A stretch of 64,000 bases of DNA from NCBI GenBank assembly GCA_002733865.1, contig NVXM01000006.1:62001-126000 (forward strand). Direction: 5' to 3'. Of this stretch, positions 26,566 through 35,595 are shown in pieces. A program made the position numbers and the translations under genes. This DNA is from Sphingopyxis sp. (GTDB taxonomy: Bacteria; Pseudomonadota; Alphaproteobacteria; Sphingomonadales; Sphingomonadaceae). Numbering within the stretch: position 1 is the stretch's first letter; the number at the start of each line of letters is the position of its first letter. Below the pieces are notes generated by a model. It saw only the letters and a list, made by a program, of their open reading frames with translations. It was not told the DNA's origin and searched no databases.

Positions 26566-28197
26566 TCAGGTGAGCTTGTTCGCACCCCGCAAGACCGTCT
26601 GACTGCTGCTGCCTCGCAAAGCCGTCGACTTGGCCCGGATCGTGTCCAGAAAATGCCAGGTCGATGTCGCTTTCTCGGGTGTAAGCGCCACCGCCATATA
26701 GCCACGATTCGACGTATCTGCCCATTGCAACTGGCCATTGGTCTCCTGCAGGGCCTTGGCTGCCACATCCGGCTTTGCCCCCGACAGATAAGATTCAAGG
26801 CCCGGCGACGTCACGCTGTGCCCGCCAAATTCCACGCCAGCTTTGCCATCAGCGGTTTCCAGATTGAAGGCCCATCCATTGTGACTGTCGCCGGACAGGA
26901 CAATCAGGTCAGCATCGGCACCCTGCGCTGCCTTCAGCGCGCGTTCGCGGGCCTGCGGATATCCATCCCAACTGTCGAAATTTATCGGCAGTCCGATTTT
27001 GGCAGCCAGTGCGCCAACGGCCAGCCGATCCTTGGCATAGGCCGGTGCATCGGGAGCAACCCAGTTGGTCGCTTCCTGCGGCAGCTTCAATTCACCCATC
27101 ACGCATTGCTGGGACCAGACTTGCCATTTGGTGCCGGCAGCCTTCGAATTCTGCATCGCGGTTCCCAGCCATGCTTCCTGTTCGCCGCCGATCATTTGCC
27201 GGTTGGGGTCCTGCCAGACATTGTCGCGGAAAGATTCGAGCGCCATCTGGATATCTTCTTGCCCCTTCAGGGCTGCGCCCAGATCAAGCTGTTCGCTACG
27301 CGCGGTAATCCGACTTTCGGTCAGGAACAGGGTAGCAAGATCACCAATTTGATATTCGCTCCAGCGCGGGCTGCCATAAGGCTTGTCGCTGACCGGCATC
27401 CATTCCCTGTAGACCCGCTCGGCGATCCGCTTGCGCACGTCCCAGTCGCCCTCGCCGGCATTGTGGTTTTGCGCGCCGTCCCGGTAGGCATCGTTGGTGA
27501 ATTCATGGTCATCCCACATCGCGATCATCGGCAGCACCTGATGCAGACGCTGCAGGTCGGGATCCTTGCGATAGGCGGCGTAGCGCAGGCGGTAATCGGC
27601 GAGCTGGATGATCTCAGTCATCGGTTCCGGTGCCCGTCCGGACAAGGCCTGTTCCTTGGAGGGATAGGTTCCGACCGGATATTCATAGATATAGTCGCCG
27701 GTATGAATCATCAGATCGAGGGCGGCGTTCTGCGCTGCGTGGGCGTAAGCGTTAAAATAGCCGAACGGCATGTTCGAGCAGCCGACCACACCGATGTTGA
27801 ATCGTTGGGTGGGGCCCTCCGGTAGGGTCCGAGTGCGGCCGACCGCTGATTTGGAGCCGTCGGGAGCAATGAAGCGGTAGAAATACCAGCTGTTCGGTGT
27901 GAGGCCCTGCGCGGTGATCTTGGCGATATGATCGCGGTCGGCCAAGGCCTCGACTTCACCGGCGATCCTGGCGCCCGAAAACTCGGCATTCGCCGAGATT
28001 TCCGCCGTCAGCTTTACATCGCCATTACCAACATAACGGGTCCATAACAGCACCGAGCCGGACGAGGGTTCGCCGCTGGCGACACCGTGTGTAAATCCCC
28101 TGGCCGCCATCATGGATGCCGATGCCGGGACGCTAAGCGCGCCAAGGCCGAATGTTCCCAGCGCCATCAACTGGCGGCGGTCGATATTCATTGTCAT
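26566..28197 (-). CDS. PhoD-like alkaline phosphatase/phosphodiesterase
   Basis: 543 residues with a Tat signal (NIDRRQLMALGTFGLGALS). The PhoD N-terminal Fn3-like domain follows (FTHGVASGEPSSGSVLLWTR), then the metallophosphoesterase core with MIHTGDYIYEYP, MWDDHEFTNDAY, VLSGDSHNGWAF and FGGHSVTSPG. The fold binds Fe3+/Ca2+ and cleaves phosphate mono- or diesters in the periplasm. The gene follows the DUF3667 gene by 4 bp, so they are co-transcribed. No Pho box was found directly upstream, since the DUF3667 gene fills that space. Confidence 0.92.
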   Translation of the reverse strand: MTMNIDRRQLMALGTFGLGALSVPASASMMAARGFTHGVASGEPSSGSVLLWTRYVGNGDVKLTAEISANAEFSGARIAGEVEALADRDHIAKITAQGLTPNSWYFYRFIAPDGSKSAVGRTRTLPEGPTQRFNIGVVGCSNMPFGYFNAYAHAAQNAALDLMIHTGDYIYEYPVGTYPSKEQALSGRAPEPMTEIIQLADYRLRYAAYRKDPDLQRLHQVLPMIAMWDDHEFTNDAYRDGAQNHNAGEGDWDVRKRIAERVYREWMPVSDKPYGSPRWSEYQIGDLATLFLTESRITARSEQLDLGAALKGQEDIQMALESFRDNVWQDPNRQMIGGEQEAWLGTAMQNSKAAGTKWQVWSQQCVMGELKLPQEATNWVAPDAPAYAKDRLAVGALAAKIGLPINFDSWDGYPQARERALKAAQGADADLIVLSGDSHNGWAFNLETADGKAGVEFGGHSVTSPGLESYLSGAKPDVAAKALQETNGQLQWADTSNRGYMAVALTPEKATSTWHFLDTIRAKSTALRGSSSQTVLRGANKLT

Positions 28198-28201
28198 GAT
28201 C

Positions 28202-29320
28202 TTATCCCAAAATGCCTAGAGCGAGCAAAATAACGAAGAATAAAGACAGGCTGATGACGGTGAACAGCAATAAGAAAAATGTGCGGACCAGAGCCTCGAA
28301 GCGCGACATTGCATAAGCGTGGCGCATCTGGCGGTACATGTGAAATGGCGGATAAAGGAACAGGAGCAAGCCCCACAGATTTATCGGAACGCCGATCGCA
28401 GCCAGCACCGCGCACGTGATAAACAACAGCGACATGAAGCTGATCGAATAGGTTGTGAAAACGGCGTGGTCGTAAAAATGGTGACCACGGCGACCGATCA
28501 ACGTCAGCCAGACGAATGGCAAGGACAGTGGAATCAGTAGCCAAGCAAATTTATAGCCATTGGCCTTGAGCTTGTAGAGCAGCAGGTCGGGATTGGCGGT
28601 GACCTTTTTTACCACCTGCTTCAGCCATCGGTCGGCTTCAGGGGAGCCGGTATTGATATTGCCTTCGCCATCAGGTTGATTCGCCCCGGAATCATCGCTC
28701 AGCTTCACATGGGGATATGGTGGTTCCTGCCCCACCATATTGGCCATCATATTGCGGGCCTTTTGCAAATTCCGGATATCGTCTTCCAGCTCGGCCTTCT
28801 TCGCCCCTTGCGCTTGTGGCAATTGCGCTGTCTTGGCATCGATCTGGCCGTCCAGCTGTTCAGCTTCGGTGATGATCGCTGCTCTTTCATTACCGTCAAC
28901 CGCGTCGGCATCCGCTGCCGAGAACGGATCGCCCAGAAAAGAAAACACGGCGAACATCATGAATACCGAAAACAGGAACAGTGCCATCGGCGAAATGAAG
29001 CGGGCGCGCTCACCATGGATGTAACGCCGGGTCAGGTCACCCGGCCGCCAGGCAAGCAACGGCAGTGTGCGCCAGAATTTTCCTTCAAAATGGAGCACAC
29101 CGTGCAGAATGTCGTGCCAGAAGGTGCCGATCGAGCGGTGAACATGCAACGGCTGCCCGCAATTGCCACAATAATTCCCTGTTACAATAGCACCGCAGTT
29201 GAGACAGGTTCCGTCTTTCCCGAGAGCAGCCCCATAGCTCTCGTCTTCCAATGCCTTGGCAATCATACCGCCTTCGACAGCGGTCCCCAATGCGTCCATT
29301 TCCTCCGACATGCCATGCAT
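28202..29320 (-). CDS. DUF3667 zinc-ribbon membrane protein
   Basis: 372 residues. An N-terminal zinc ribbon (CLNCGAIVTGNYCGNCGQ, about 38-55) is followed by HRSIGTFWHDILHGVLHFEG and LLAWRPGDLTRRYIHGERAR, the conserved DUF3667 segments. Two groups of membrane helices flank a coiled-coil loop (about 125-225). Function unknown; family members are inner-membrane proteins. Met4 is an equally good start. The region 29321-29689 upstream shows no convincing gene; short frames there have no ribosome-binding site. Confidence 0.85.
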   Translation of the reverse strand: MHGMSEEMDALGTAVEGGMIAKALEDESYGAALGKDGTCLNCGAIVTGNYCGNCGQPLHVHRSIGTFWHDILHGVLHFEGKFWRTLPLLAWRPGDLTRRYIHGERARFISPMALFLFSVFMMFAVFSFLGDPFSAADADAVDGNERAAIITEAEQLDGQIDAKTAQLPQAQGAKKAELEDDIRNLQKARNMMANMVGQEPPYPHVKLSDDSGANQPDGEGNINTGSPEADRWLKQVVKKVTANPDLLLYKLKANGYKFAWLLIPLSLPFVWLTLIGRRGHHFYDHAVFTTYSISFMSLLFITCAVLAAIGVPINLWGLLLFLYPPFHMYRQMRHAYAMSRFEALVRTFFLLLFTVISLSLFFVILLALGILG

Positions 29321-29689
29321 GTTTTGGCCTAATCAATCAATAAGGCAAGCGGCTTTTTGCAAACCCCGATTGTTAAGCCCGATGGCCAAAACGCCGGTAA
29401 TGGGCGGCTAGGAAGCGACAAGGGCGATAAGCGCCAAAGGGAGGTACCGAAGAACGCTTGCCGATCATTACGGAGAATCTGAACGCGTCGCTTCGGGACT
29501 GAGTGACACATGGCGGATGGCGCCATTCTGGTGCGCGCATCTTAACGTTCTGCGATATTGGACAAAGACCAGACCGCAGCGAGAAAAGCCCGGATGGGTT
29601 GGCCCGCTATCAATATTGGCCATGCCTGTTGCGTGGATCGGCCTGATTATCGCTATACATCCGCGCGCCGTTCCGCCAAATATGGAACC

Positions 29690-30463
29690 ATGGAACTGAA
29701 ACTGAAAAACAGGGTGGTGCTGGTTACGGCTGGCAGCAAGGGCATTGGACTGGCGACAGCGATGGGATTCCATGCGTGTGGCGCAAAAGTGGCGATCTGC
29801 AGCCGGTCTCAGGACAAGCTTGATGCCGCTGCAGCCCAAATGCCGGGCTGTTTGGCGCTGATCGGTGATGTATCCCAGGCGCAAGATATCGAACGGGTCG
29901 TCGATGCGGTGACCAAGGAATTTGGCGGAATCGATATATTGGTGAACAACGCCGGCGGACCGCCACCAGGACTGTTTGCCGAGCTGGCTGATGACGACTG
30001 GGAAAAGGCAGTAGAACTGACTTTGATGTCTGTCGTCCGCGCGACCCGACTGGTGCTGCCCCATATGCGGTCTCAAAAATGGGGCCGGATTGTCAATATT
30101 TCGTCCTCCGGGGTCAAACAGCCAGTGCCGGGACTGACTCTCTCCAACAGCATCAGAATGGCTGTATTGGGCTGGGCCAAGACGCTCGCCAATCAGGTGG
30201 CCGCTGACAATGTGCTCGTGAATACGGTCTGCCCGGGCTTTACCCAGACCGATCGCGTCGCCCAAATCCTGGAGCAGCAATCTGCGGCTTCCGGCAAGAG
30301 CGTCGATGAAATTGCAGCAGGCATGGCCGCACAGATCCCGATGCAGCGAATCGGCCAGCCTGAAGAAATCGCCAATCTCGCAGTTTTTCTGGGGTCCGAG
30401 GCCGCGAGCTATATGACGGGTACCGCAATTCAGGTCGATGGTGGTTCCGTCCAGGGATATTAG
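29690..30463 (+). CDS. SDR-family protein of the BKR-like subgroup with altered active site
   Basis: 257 residues. Rossmann motif TAGSKGIGLATA (about 12-23), NNAGGPPPGLFAELADDDW (about 87-105), and VNISSSGVKQPVPGLTLSNS. At the place of the usual YxxxK the sequence has SNSIRM, so both catalytic Tyr and Lys are replaced, as in the beta-ketoacyl-ACP-reductase-like SDR subgroup cd05344. The end TGTAIQVDGGSV is normal. Whether it is a reductase is uncertain. The frame is open 132 bp upstream, but ATG 29690 begins right at the fold. Confidence 0.87.
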   Translation: MELKLKNRVVLVTAGSKGIGLATAMGFHACGAKVAICSRSQDKLDAAAAQMPGCLALIGDVSQAQDIERVVDAVTKEFGGIDILVNNAGGPPPGLFAELADDDWEKAVELTLMSVVRATRLVLPHMRSQKWGRIVNISSSGVKQPVPGLTLSNSIRMAVLGWAKTLANQVAADNVLVNTVCPGFTQTDRVAQILEQQSAASGKSVDEIAAGMAAQIPMQRIGQPEEIANLAVFLGSEAASYMTGTAIQVDGGSVQGY

Positions 30464-30619
30464 TCCCGTCCAATATTGAGGGGGTGGCTGATTCGTCAAA
30501 GCCGCGGTTTTAAACATGCCGCTGTTCAGGCGAGCCCGTTCCGGGTGGCGGCAGTCCGCCAGGCAACATTGGTCACAACAAATCTTTCCCGCGGGTCAAA
30601 AGGCGGCTAATGGGCCCGC

Positions 30620-32161
30620 ATGACCGCAGAAAAACCAAAACTTATCATCCGCATGGCGGAACTCGAAGATGCCAGAAAAATCTCGGCCCTGTCGCGCAAG
30701 GTCTATGGCAAGGGCGAGAATTATTCGACCGAGGAAATCCGGGGCCAGATCAACAATTTTGCCGAGGGCCAGCTGGTCGCGGAATATGAAGGCAAGATTG
30801 TCGGTCATTGCGCAACCTTCCAGATTGCCGAAAAAACCGCCCGCGCAGCCCACAGCTGGGCCGAAATCACCGGTGGCGGTTTTGCCGCACGGCATAATCC
30901 CGATGGCGAGATCCTCTATGGCATGGAGGTCAGCGTCGATCCGGATTACCGGCGATTGCGCATCGGACTGCGTTTCTACAAGGTGCGCCGCGAACTCTGT
31001 CAGCATCTGGGCCTGAAAGGCATTATCTTTGGCGGGCGCCTGCCTGGATATGCCAGGCGCAAGCGCAAATATCCCGATCCGGCGGACTATCTGGCCGCGG
31101 TCATGGACAAGCAGTTTCGCGATCCGGTGATCAATTTTCAACTCAACCAGGGTTTTGAGCCGATCGGGATTTTGAAAGACTATATGCCAAGCGACGCGCC
31201 GTCAGGCGGCCATGCCGTGCATATGTTCTGGGAGAATCCGCTGGCCGCAGAGGCCAAGATTGAGACACAGACGCCGCATGACCGGCTACCGCAATCGGTA
31301 CGCGTGGCAACCGTACAGTTCCAGATGCGCAAGATTGCTTCGCAGACAGAATTTGAAGAACAGGTGGAATATTTTGTCGATGTTGCCGCGGACTATGGCG
31401 CGGACTTCGTCACTTTCCCGGAACTGTTCACGCTGCAACTGCTTTCGCTCGAAGGGGAAAAGCTGGAGCCGGCTCAGGCGATCGAAAAAATTGCGGAATA
31501 TACCGAGCGGTTCACGGAGTTTATGGAGCAGCTGGCGGTCTCCTATCATATCAACATCATCGGCGGCTCCCATCCGACGCGGATGGACAATGGCGATATC
31601 CGCAACATTTCCTATGTCTTCCTGCGCAACGGTGCGGTTTATACGCAGGACAAGCTGCATCCGACTCCCAGCGAAGTGCGCTGGTGGAACATCAAGGGTG
31701 GCTATGGCGCGGAAGCCATTCCAACCGATTGCGGGCCGATCGGCGTGATGATCTGCTACGATAGCGAATTCCCGGAAATGGCCCGGCATCTGGTCGATCA
31801 GGGCGCGATGATCCTTTTCGTGCCGTTCTGTACAGATGAACGGCGTGGCTATCTGCGGGTACGCTATTGCTGTCAGGCCCGTGCCGTGGAAAATCAGTGC
31901 TATGTCGTGATGTCTGGCGTCGTGGGAAACCTGCCCAATGTCGAGAATATGGACATTCACTATGCCGAAAGCGCGATCTTGACACCATCTGACTTCCCGT
32001 TTGCGCGCGATGGCGTGGCAGCCGACACCGCGCCAAATACCGAGACCATCGCGCTGGCAGACCTGTCGATGACAAGCCTGCTGACCAGCCGACAATCCGG
32101 GGCCGTACAGAATTTGAAAGACCGCCGCTTTGATCTGTATCGGGTAACGTGGAAGGGCTAG
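30620..32161 (+). CDS. GNAT acetyltransferase-carbon/nitrogen hydrolase fusion
   Basis: 513 residues in two domains. Residues 1-190 are a GNAT acetyltransferase (IRMAELEDARKISAL; acetyl-CoA loop region VSVDPDYRRLRIGLRFY). Residues 228-505 are a nitrilase/amidase-type hydrolase with the triad Glu in FVTFPELF, Lys in DKLHPTP and Cys in MICYDSEFPE. This fusion is a known family. The hydrolase probably deamidates a small molecule and the GNAT half acetylates an amine, but the substrate is not known to me. The start lies 156 bp after the SDR stop. The stretch 32162-32508 downstream holds only two small hairpins and no supported gene. Confidence 0.9.
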   Translation: MTAEKPKLIIRMAELEDARKISALSRKVYGKGENYSTEEIRGQINNFAEGQLVAEYEGKIVGHCATFQIAEKTARAAHSWAEITGGGFAARHNPDGEILYGMEVSVDPDYRRLRIGLRFYKVRRELCQHLGLKGIIFGGRLPGYARRKRKYPDPADYLAAVMDKQFRDPVINFQLNQGFEPIGILKDYMPSDAPSGGHAVHMFWENPLAAEAKIETQTPHDRLPQSVRVATVQFQMRKIASQTEFEEQVEYFVDVAADYGADFVTFPELFTLQLLSLEGEKLEPAQAIEKIAEYTERFTEFMEQLAVSYHINIIGGSHPTRMDNGDIRNISYVFLRNGAVYTQDKLHPTPSEVRWWNIKGGYGAEAIPTDCGPIGVMICYDSEFPEMARHLVDQGAMILFVPFCTDERRGYLRVRYCCQARAVENQCYVVMSGVVGNLPNVENMDIHYAESAILTPSDFPFARDGVAADTAPNTETIALADLSMTSLLTSRQSGAVQNLKDRRFDLYRVTWKG

Positions 32162-32508
32162 AACGCCCGTGTGTCCGGTCTAAACCTGGCCTTTCAACGA
32201 CCGCTTGACTGCTTTGCGCGATCCGGCAGCGGCCGGTTTTATAGCGAATGAGCCGGACTGAAATGCCGCATCGCTATCCGCAATTCGCGGCGCGGCTGGC
32301 CAAGACGCAACCTTTCCAGCGACCAATCGTAAATCCAGCGCCGCTATATTATGAGCGGTACAGCGATCAAGCAGCACAGATAAAATGTTCCGCTGATGAT
32401 ATCGATGTTCAGCGTAGGAAGTTCATAGTGCGAAAATTGATCATATCCCCGGTTACGGCCCCCATCGGCGGCGATCGCCCCGCGCTCACAGCGGCGGGGT
32501 GCTGAACG

Positions 32509-34452
32509 ATGGCGGACATGGACGGGCAGACCAATTTTTTTGCAACAAAACGGGTCCGCAATATTGTTGCCGTTATCGTCGCTATTCTGGTGCTGATACT
32601 GTTATTTCTGGGCGCCGTGCCAGCCAGCCTGATGCGAACCGCGATCAGCAATGAATTGCGAGGCGCGTCAGACCGCGATGTCGAGATAGGTGCCGTTACC
32701 AGAGACAGTTTCTTTTCCTACTCTCCCGTCATCACCGTCCATGATTTGCGGGTGGCCCAACCAGACTGGGTGGGTGAAGGCGATTTTCTGACATTGCAAA
32801 AAATATCGGCACGCATGTCTATACTGGACGTCATCCTGGGCGACGCGAGACCGGACCGTGTCTCGATCGACGGGCTCGACATTGCCCTCGTCCGCAACGA
32901 AGAGGGCCGCGCAAACTGGAATGATGACGAGTCCGACGATGATGATGACAAAAAGAGCCGCGGCCCCGGGCTCACCGATCTCGATATCGTCAATTCACAT
33001 TTCAGTTTTATCGATCGCAAACGGGAGCTAGCTGTAGATGGCCCGGTCTCGGTGAATTCAGAAGACGGCCTGCGCGCTGAGGCAAGCGGCACCTTTTTGA
33101 AAACCAAAGCTCGGCTGGTTTTTACCGGCGGCGCCATTACCGGCATTGATCCCGAAGCGGAATATCCTTTTGAAATGTCCCTGCAATCGCCAGCTTTGAA
33201 ACTGACGGCCAACGGAAAAATGCAGGGCGTGCTGAACACCGACCGCTTCACCGCAACACTGTCAGCCCAAGCGCCAACGCTCAAAAATCTGGATCAGGTC
33301 ATCGAAGCCGGGCTATTCGGAACCCAGCCGATCGATTTGCGCGCCAATGTCCGGCACGAAGAGAAAGACTGGTTCATCAGAAAGTTGAGCGGCTCTATCG
33401 GCCGCTCGAAATTATCTGGCCAAGCGGATGTGCTCAAGCGCGAAGGGCGGACAAAAATCGATGCAAAGATCAATGCCGCGACCCTGGATTTCGATGACCT
33501 CGCTGATGATGCAGGGCTGGCAAAGGCGGCGGCGCTAACCCGCCGGATTGGCCCGCGCGTCATTCCCAACACACGCATCAACCTGTCCAAAATGGGGGCA
33601 ACCGATGGCCAGATAGACTTTACCGTCGATCGCCTTCTGTCACGCCGAGAAACCGTGTTCAGGAGCCTCAAAGGCCAACTGGCGATGGATCATCGCGTGA
33701 TAAAGGTCACCGGGCTAGTTGTCGGGTTGAAGAGCGGGCAAATGACCGGCAGTGTGCAGGTTGACCATCGCAGCGGCGCGCCGAAATTTTCGACCGACCT
33801 GACGCTGAAAGGTGCTTCGCTTGCGGACCTGATAGGCAATGGCGACGTTGTGACCGCCACCATGCGCGGCCGCGTCAAATTGTCAGGGTCCGGCGATACC
33901 ATCAGGGCTGCGCTTGAAAAAGCAGACGGCAAGGCGGCAATGGTGGCATCGGGTGGCAGCGTACGCGCCACCGTCGCGCATGTTCTGGGCCAGAATTTGA
34001 GCGGCGCCGTTAAAGAAATTATCGACGACCCTAAGGCACGGGTGCCGCTTCGCTGTCTGGTCGCCAATTTCAAGGCAAAAAATGGCGTGCTGACCCCTTC
34101 CCCGCTGGCGGTTGATACCGCGACATCGATCGGACGCGGCGAAGGCCGAATCAATCTGGACGGAGAAAAAATCTCTCTCACCTTGCGCGGTGGTGCCAAG
34201 GGCAAAAGTGCATTGCATATTGTCGACCCGATCAGGATTGGCGGAACGCTGAACGCACCAGAAGTGTCGGTCGCCGGTCTCGGCAAGGCAGAAGATGCAG
34301 AAAAACCCTCGCTCGGCGATGTGCTGAAAGTCGCGACCAAATCGATTGGCAGTGCTTTGGGCATTGGATCAAGCAAGAAACAGGACGAAGCGTTCATTCA
34401 AAAACCAAAGTCACTGGACTGCGAAGCGGTGGTCGCGGCGGCAATGCGTTAA
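32509..34452 (+). CDS. AsmA-family envelope protein
   Basis: 647 residues. One N-terminal membrane segment (about 17-38, VRNIVAVIVAILVLILLFLG) is followed by an AsmA-type beta-rich chain (VEIGAVTRDSFFSYSPVITV...LDVILGDARPDRVSIDGLDI) and the C-terminal AsmA_2-like part (GDTIRAALEKADGKAAMVAS). AsmA/TamB-like proteins bridge the inner and outer membrane and are linked to lipid transfer. An Asp/Glu run (DDESDDDDDKK, about 142-152) is an oddity. A GC-rich hairpin at 32478-32499 sits just before the start and may limit translation. Confidence 0.87.
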   Translation: MADMDGQTNFFATKRVRNIVAVIVAILVLILLFLGAVPASLMRTAISNELRGASDRDVEIGAVTRDSFFSYSPVITVHDLRVAQPDWVGEGDFLTLQKISARMSILDVILGDARPDRVSIDGLDIALVRNEEGRANWNDDESDDDDDKKSRGPGLTDLDIVNSHFSFIDRKRELAVDGPVSVNSEDGLRAEASGTFLKTKARLVFTGGAITGIDPEAEYPFEMSLQSPALKLTANGKMQGVLNTDRFTATLSAQAPTLKNLDQVIEAGLFGTQPIDLRANVRHEEKDWFIRKLSGSIGRSKLSGQADVLKREGRTKIDAKINAATLDFDDLADDAGLAKAAALTRRIGPRVIPNTRINLSKMGATDGQIDFTVDRLLSRRETVFRSLKGQLAMDHRVIKVTGLVVGLKSGQMTGSVQVDHRSGAPKFSTDLTLKGASLADLIGNGDVVTATMRGRVKLSGSGDTIRAALEKADGKAAMVASGGSVRATVAHVLGQNLSGAVKEIIDDPKARVPLRCLVANFKAKNGVLTPSPLAVDTATSIGRGEGRINLDGEKISLTLRGGAKGKSALHIVDPIRIGGTLNAPEVSVAGLGKAEDAEKPSLGDVLKVATKSIGSALGIGSSKKQDEAFIQKPKSLDCEAVVAAAMR

Positions 34453-34671
34453 GAACTGCGGGGTCCAGTGAGCTGCCAACGGCGGCGCACAGAACGAGTC
34501 TACAAACGCTTCCATTGACGGAAGACGCGGAACATCAGCAAAACAGATATGCGTACAAGCAAGGCTGCGGCCCGTTTTCAATTGATGTTCTTTTGACGCA
34601 CTTTTTGCTACCAACGGATCGATCTGATCCTGGAAACGAGAAGAAGCAATATCGCGGCAGAAACATCTTTC

Positions 34672-35493
34672 ATGACCGATGAACTGGCACTCTACGGCTT
34701 GGCCTGTTCCGTGCTTCTTTTCGTGCTTTTGGTGGTGCTGGAGACGGTTTTTCCGCGGAAGAAACGATCAATGGCGCGCAGCGTGCGCTGGCGGACGAAT
34801 ATCATCATCATCCTCGTCGGCACCGTTGCCGTCCGGCTGATGGGACCGGTCGTCGCCATTTCTGCCGCAGTGTTTGCCGCGCAAAATGATTTCGGCCTGT
34901 TCAACTGGACCAGCTTGCCCGGCTGGCTGGAGTTCGCTTTGGCTCTGATATTTTTGGACCTGTCGCTCTATCTGCAGCATGTGATGACCCACAGAATCGC
35001 ATTGCTCTGGGCGATCCACAAGGTCCATCATGCCGACCGCGATATCGATGTGACCACCGGAGTGCGCTTTCACCCGGTCGAGATCATATTGTCGATGCTG
35101 TATAAAAGCGCTCTGGTGCTGCTGCTCGGGCCCACCCCCCTTGCAGTTTTCACCTTTGCGCTGATCCTTAACCTGTGTGCGTTGTTCAACCATAGCAACC
35201 TGAGGTTGCCGGAGCCGATCGACGCCATCCTGCGGCGGTTGCTCGTGACACCCGATATGCACCGCGTTCATCATTCGACGCTCACCGAAGAGACCAACAG
35301 CAATTTCGGTTTCAGCATTGCGTTATGGGACCGATTATTCAGAACCTACAAGGCGCAGCCGATCGCGGGACATGATGATATGGTCATCGGCCTGCCCGAA
35401 TATCAGTCGGAGCATCCAGCGGAACTATGGTGGAGTCTGGTGCTTCCCTTCGCTGATCCGCATAAGAAGAAGCAGTTTGCTGATCGCCGATAG
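34672..35493 (+). CDS. Sterol desaturase/fatty-acid hydroxylase family membrane protein
   Basis: 273 residues, four hydrophobic segments. The eight-His di-iron pattern is present: HVMTH, HKVHH, then NHSN and MHRVHH near the C-terminus, with RFHPVE between. The family inserts O2-derived hydroxyl groups or double bonds into lipids at the inner membrane. Substrate unknown; hopanoid, carotenoid and fatty-acid roles are all possible. It stands alone, with 219 bp upstream showing no gene. Confidence 0.88.
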   Translation: MTDELALYGLACSVLLFVLLVVLETVFPRKKRSMARSVRWRTNIIIILVGTVAVRLMGPVVAISAAVFAAQNDFGLFNWTSLPGWLEFALALIFLDLSLYLQHVMTHRIALLWAIHKVHHADRDIDVTTGVRFHPVEIILSMLYKSALVLLLGPTPLAVFTFALILNLCALFNHSNLRLPEPIDAILRRLLVTPDMHRVHHSTLTEETNSNFGFSIALWDRLFRTYKAQPIAGHDDMVIGLPEYQSEHPAELWWSLVLPFADPHKKKQFADRR

Positions 35494-35595
35494 ATCCCAT
35501 CGGCGATCGTTCAATTGCGCCGATTGCAAAACCCGCTAGAAGATCATGACAGGTGGCCCCGTGCAACGGCGCGCCGAACGGGCAGAAAGCAGCAT

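Noticed and set aside
29517..29699. 60-residue + strand frame with a hydrophobic stretch
   Set aside because: No ribosome-binding site, overlaps the SDR start, and the hydrophobic part is too short to judge.
32180..32377. 65-residue minus-strand frame
   Set aside because: Basic C-terminus looks protein-like, but there is no ribosome-binding site or recognisable homology; left unassigned.
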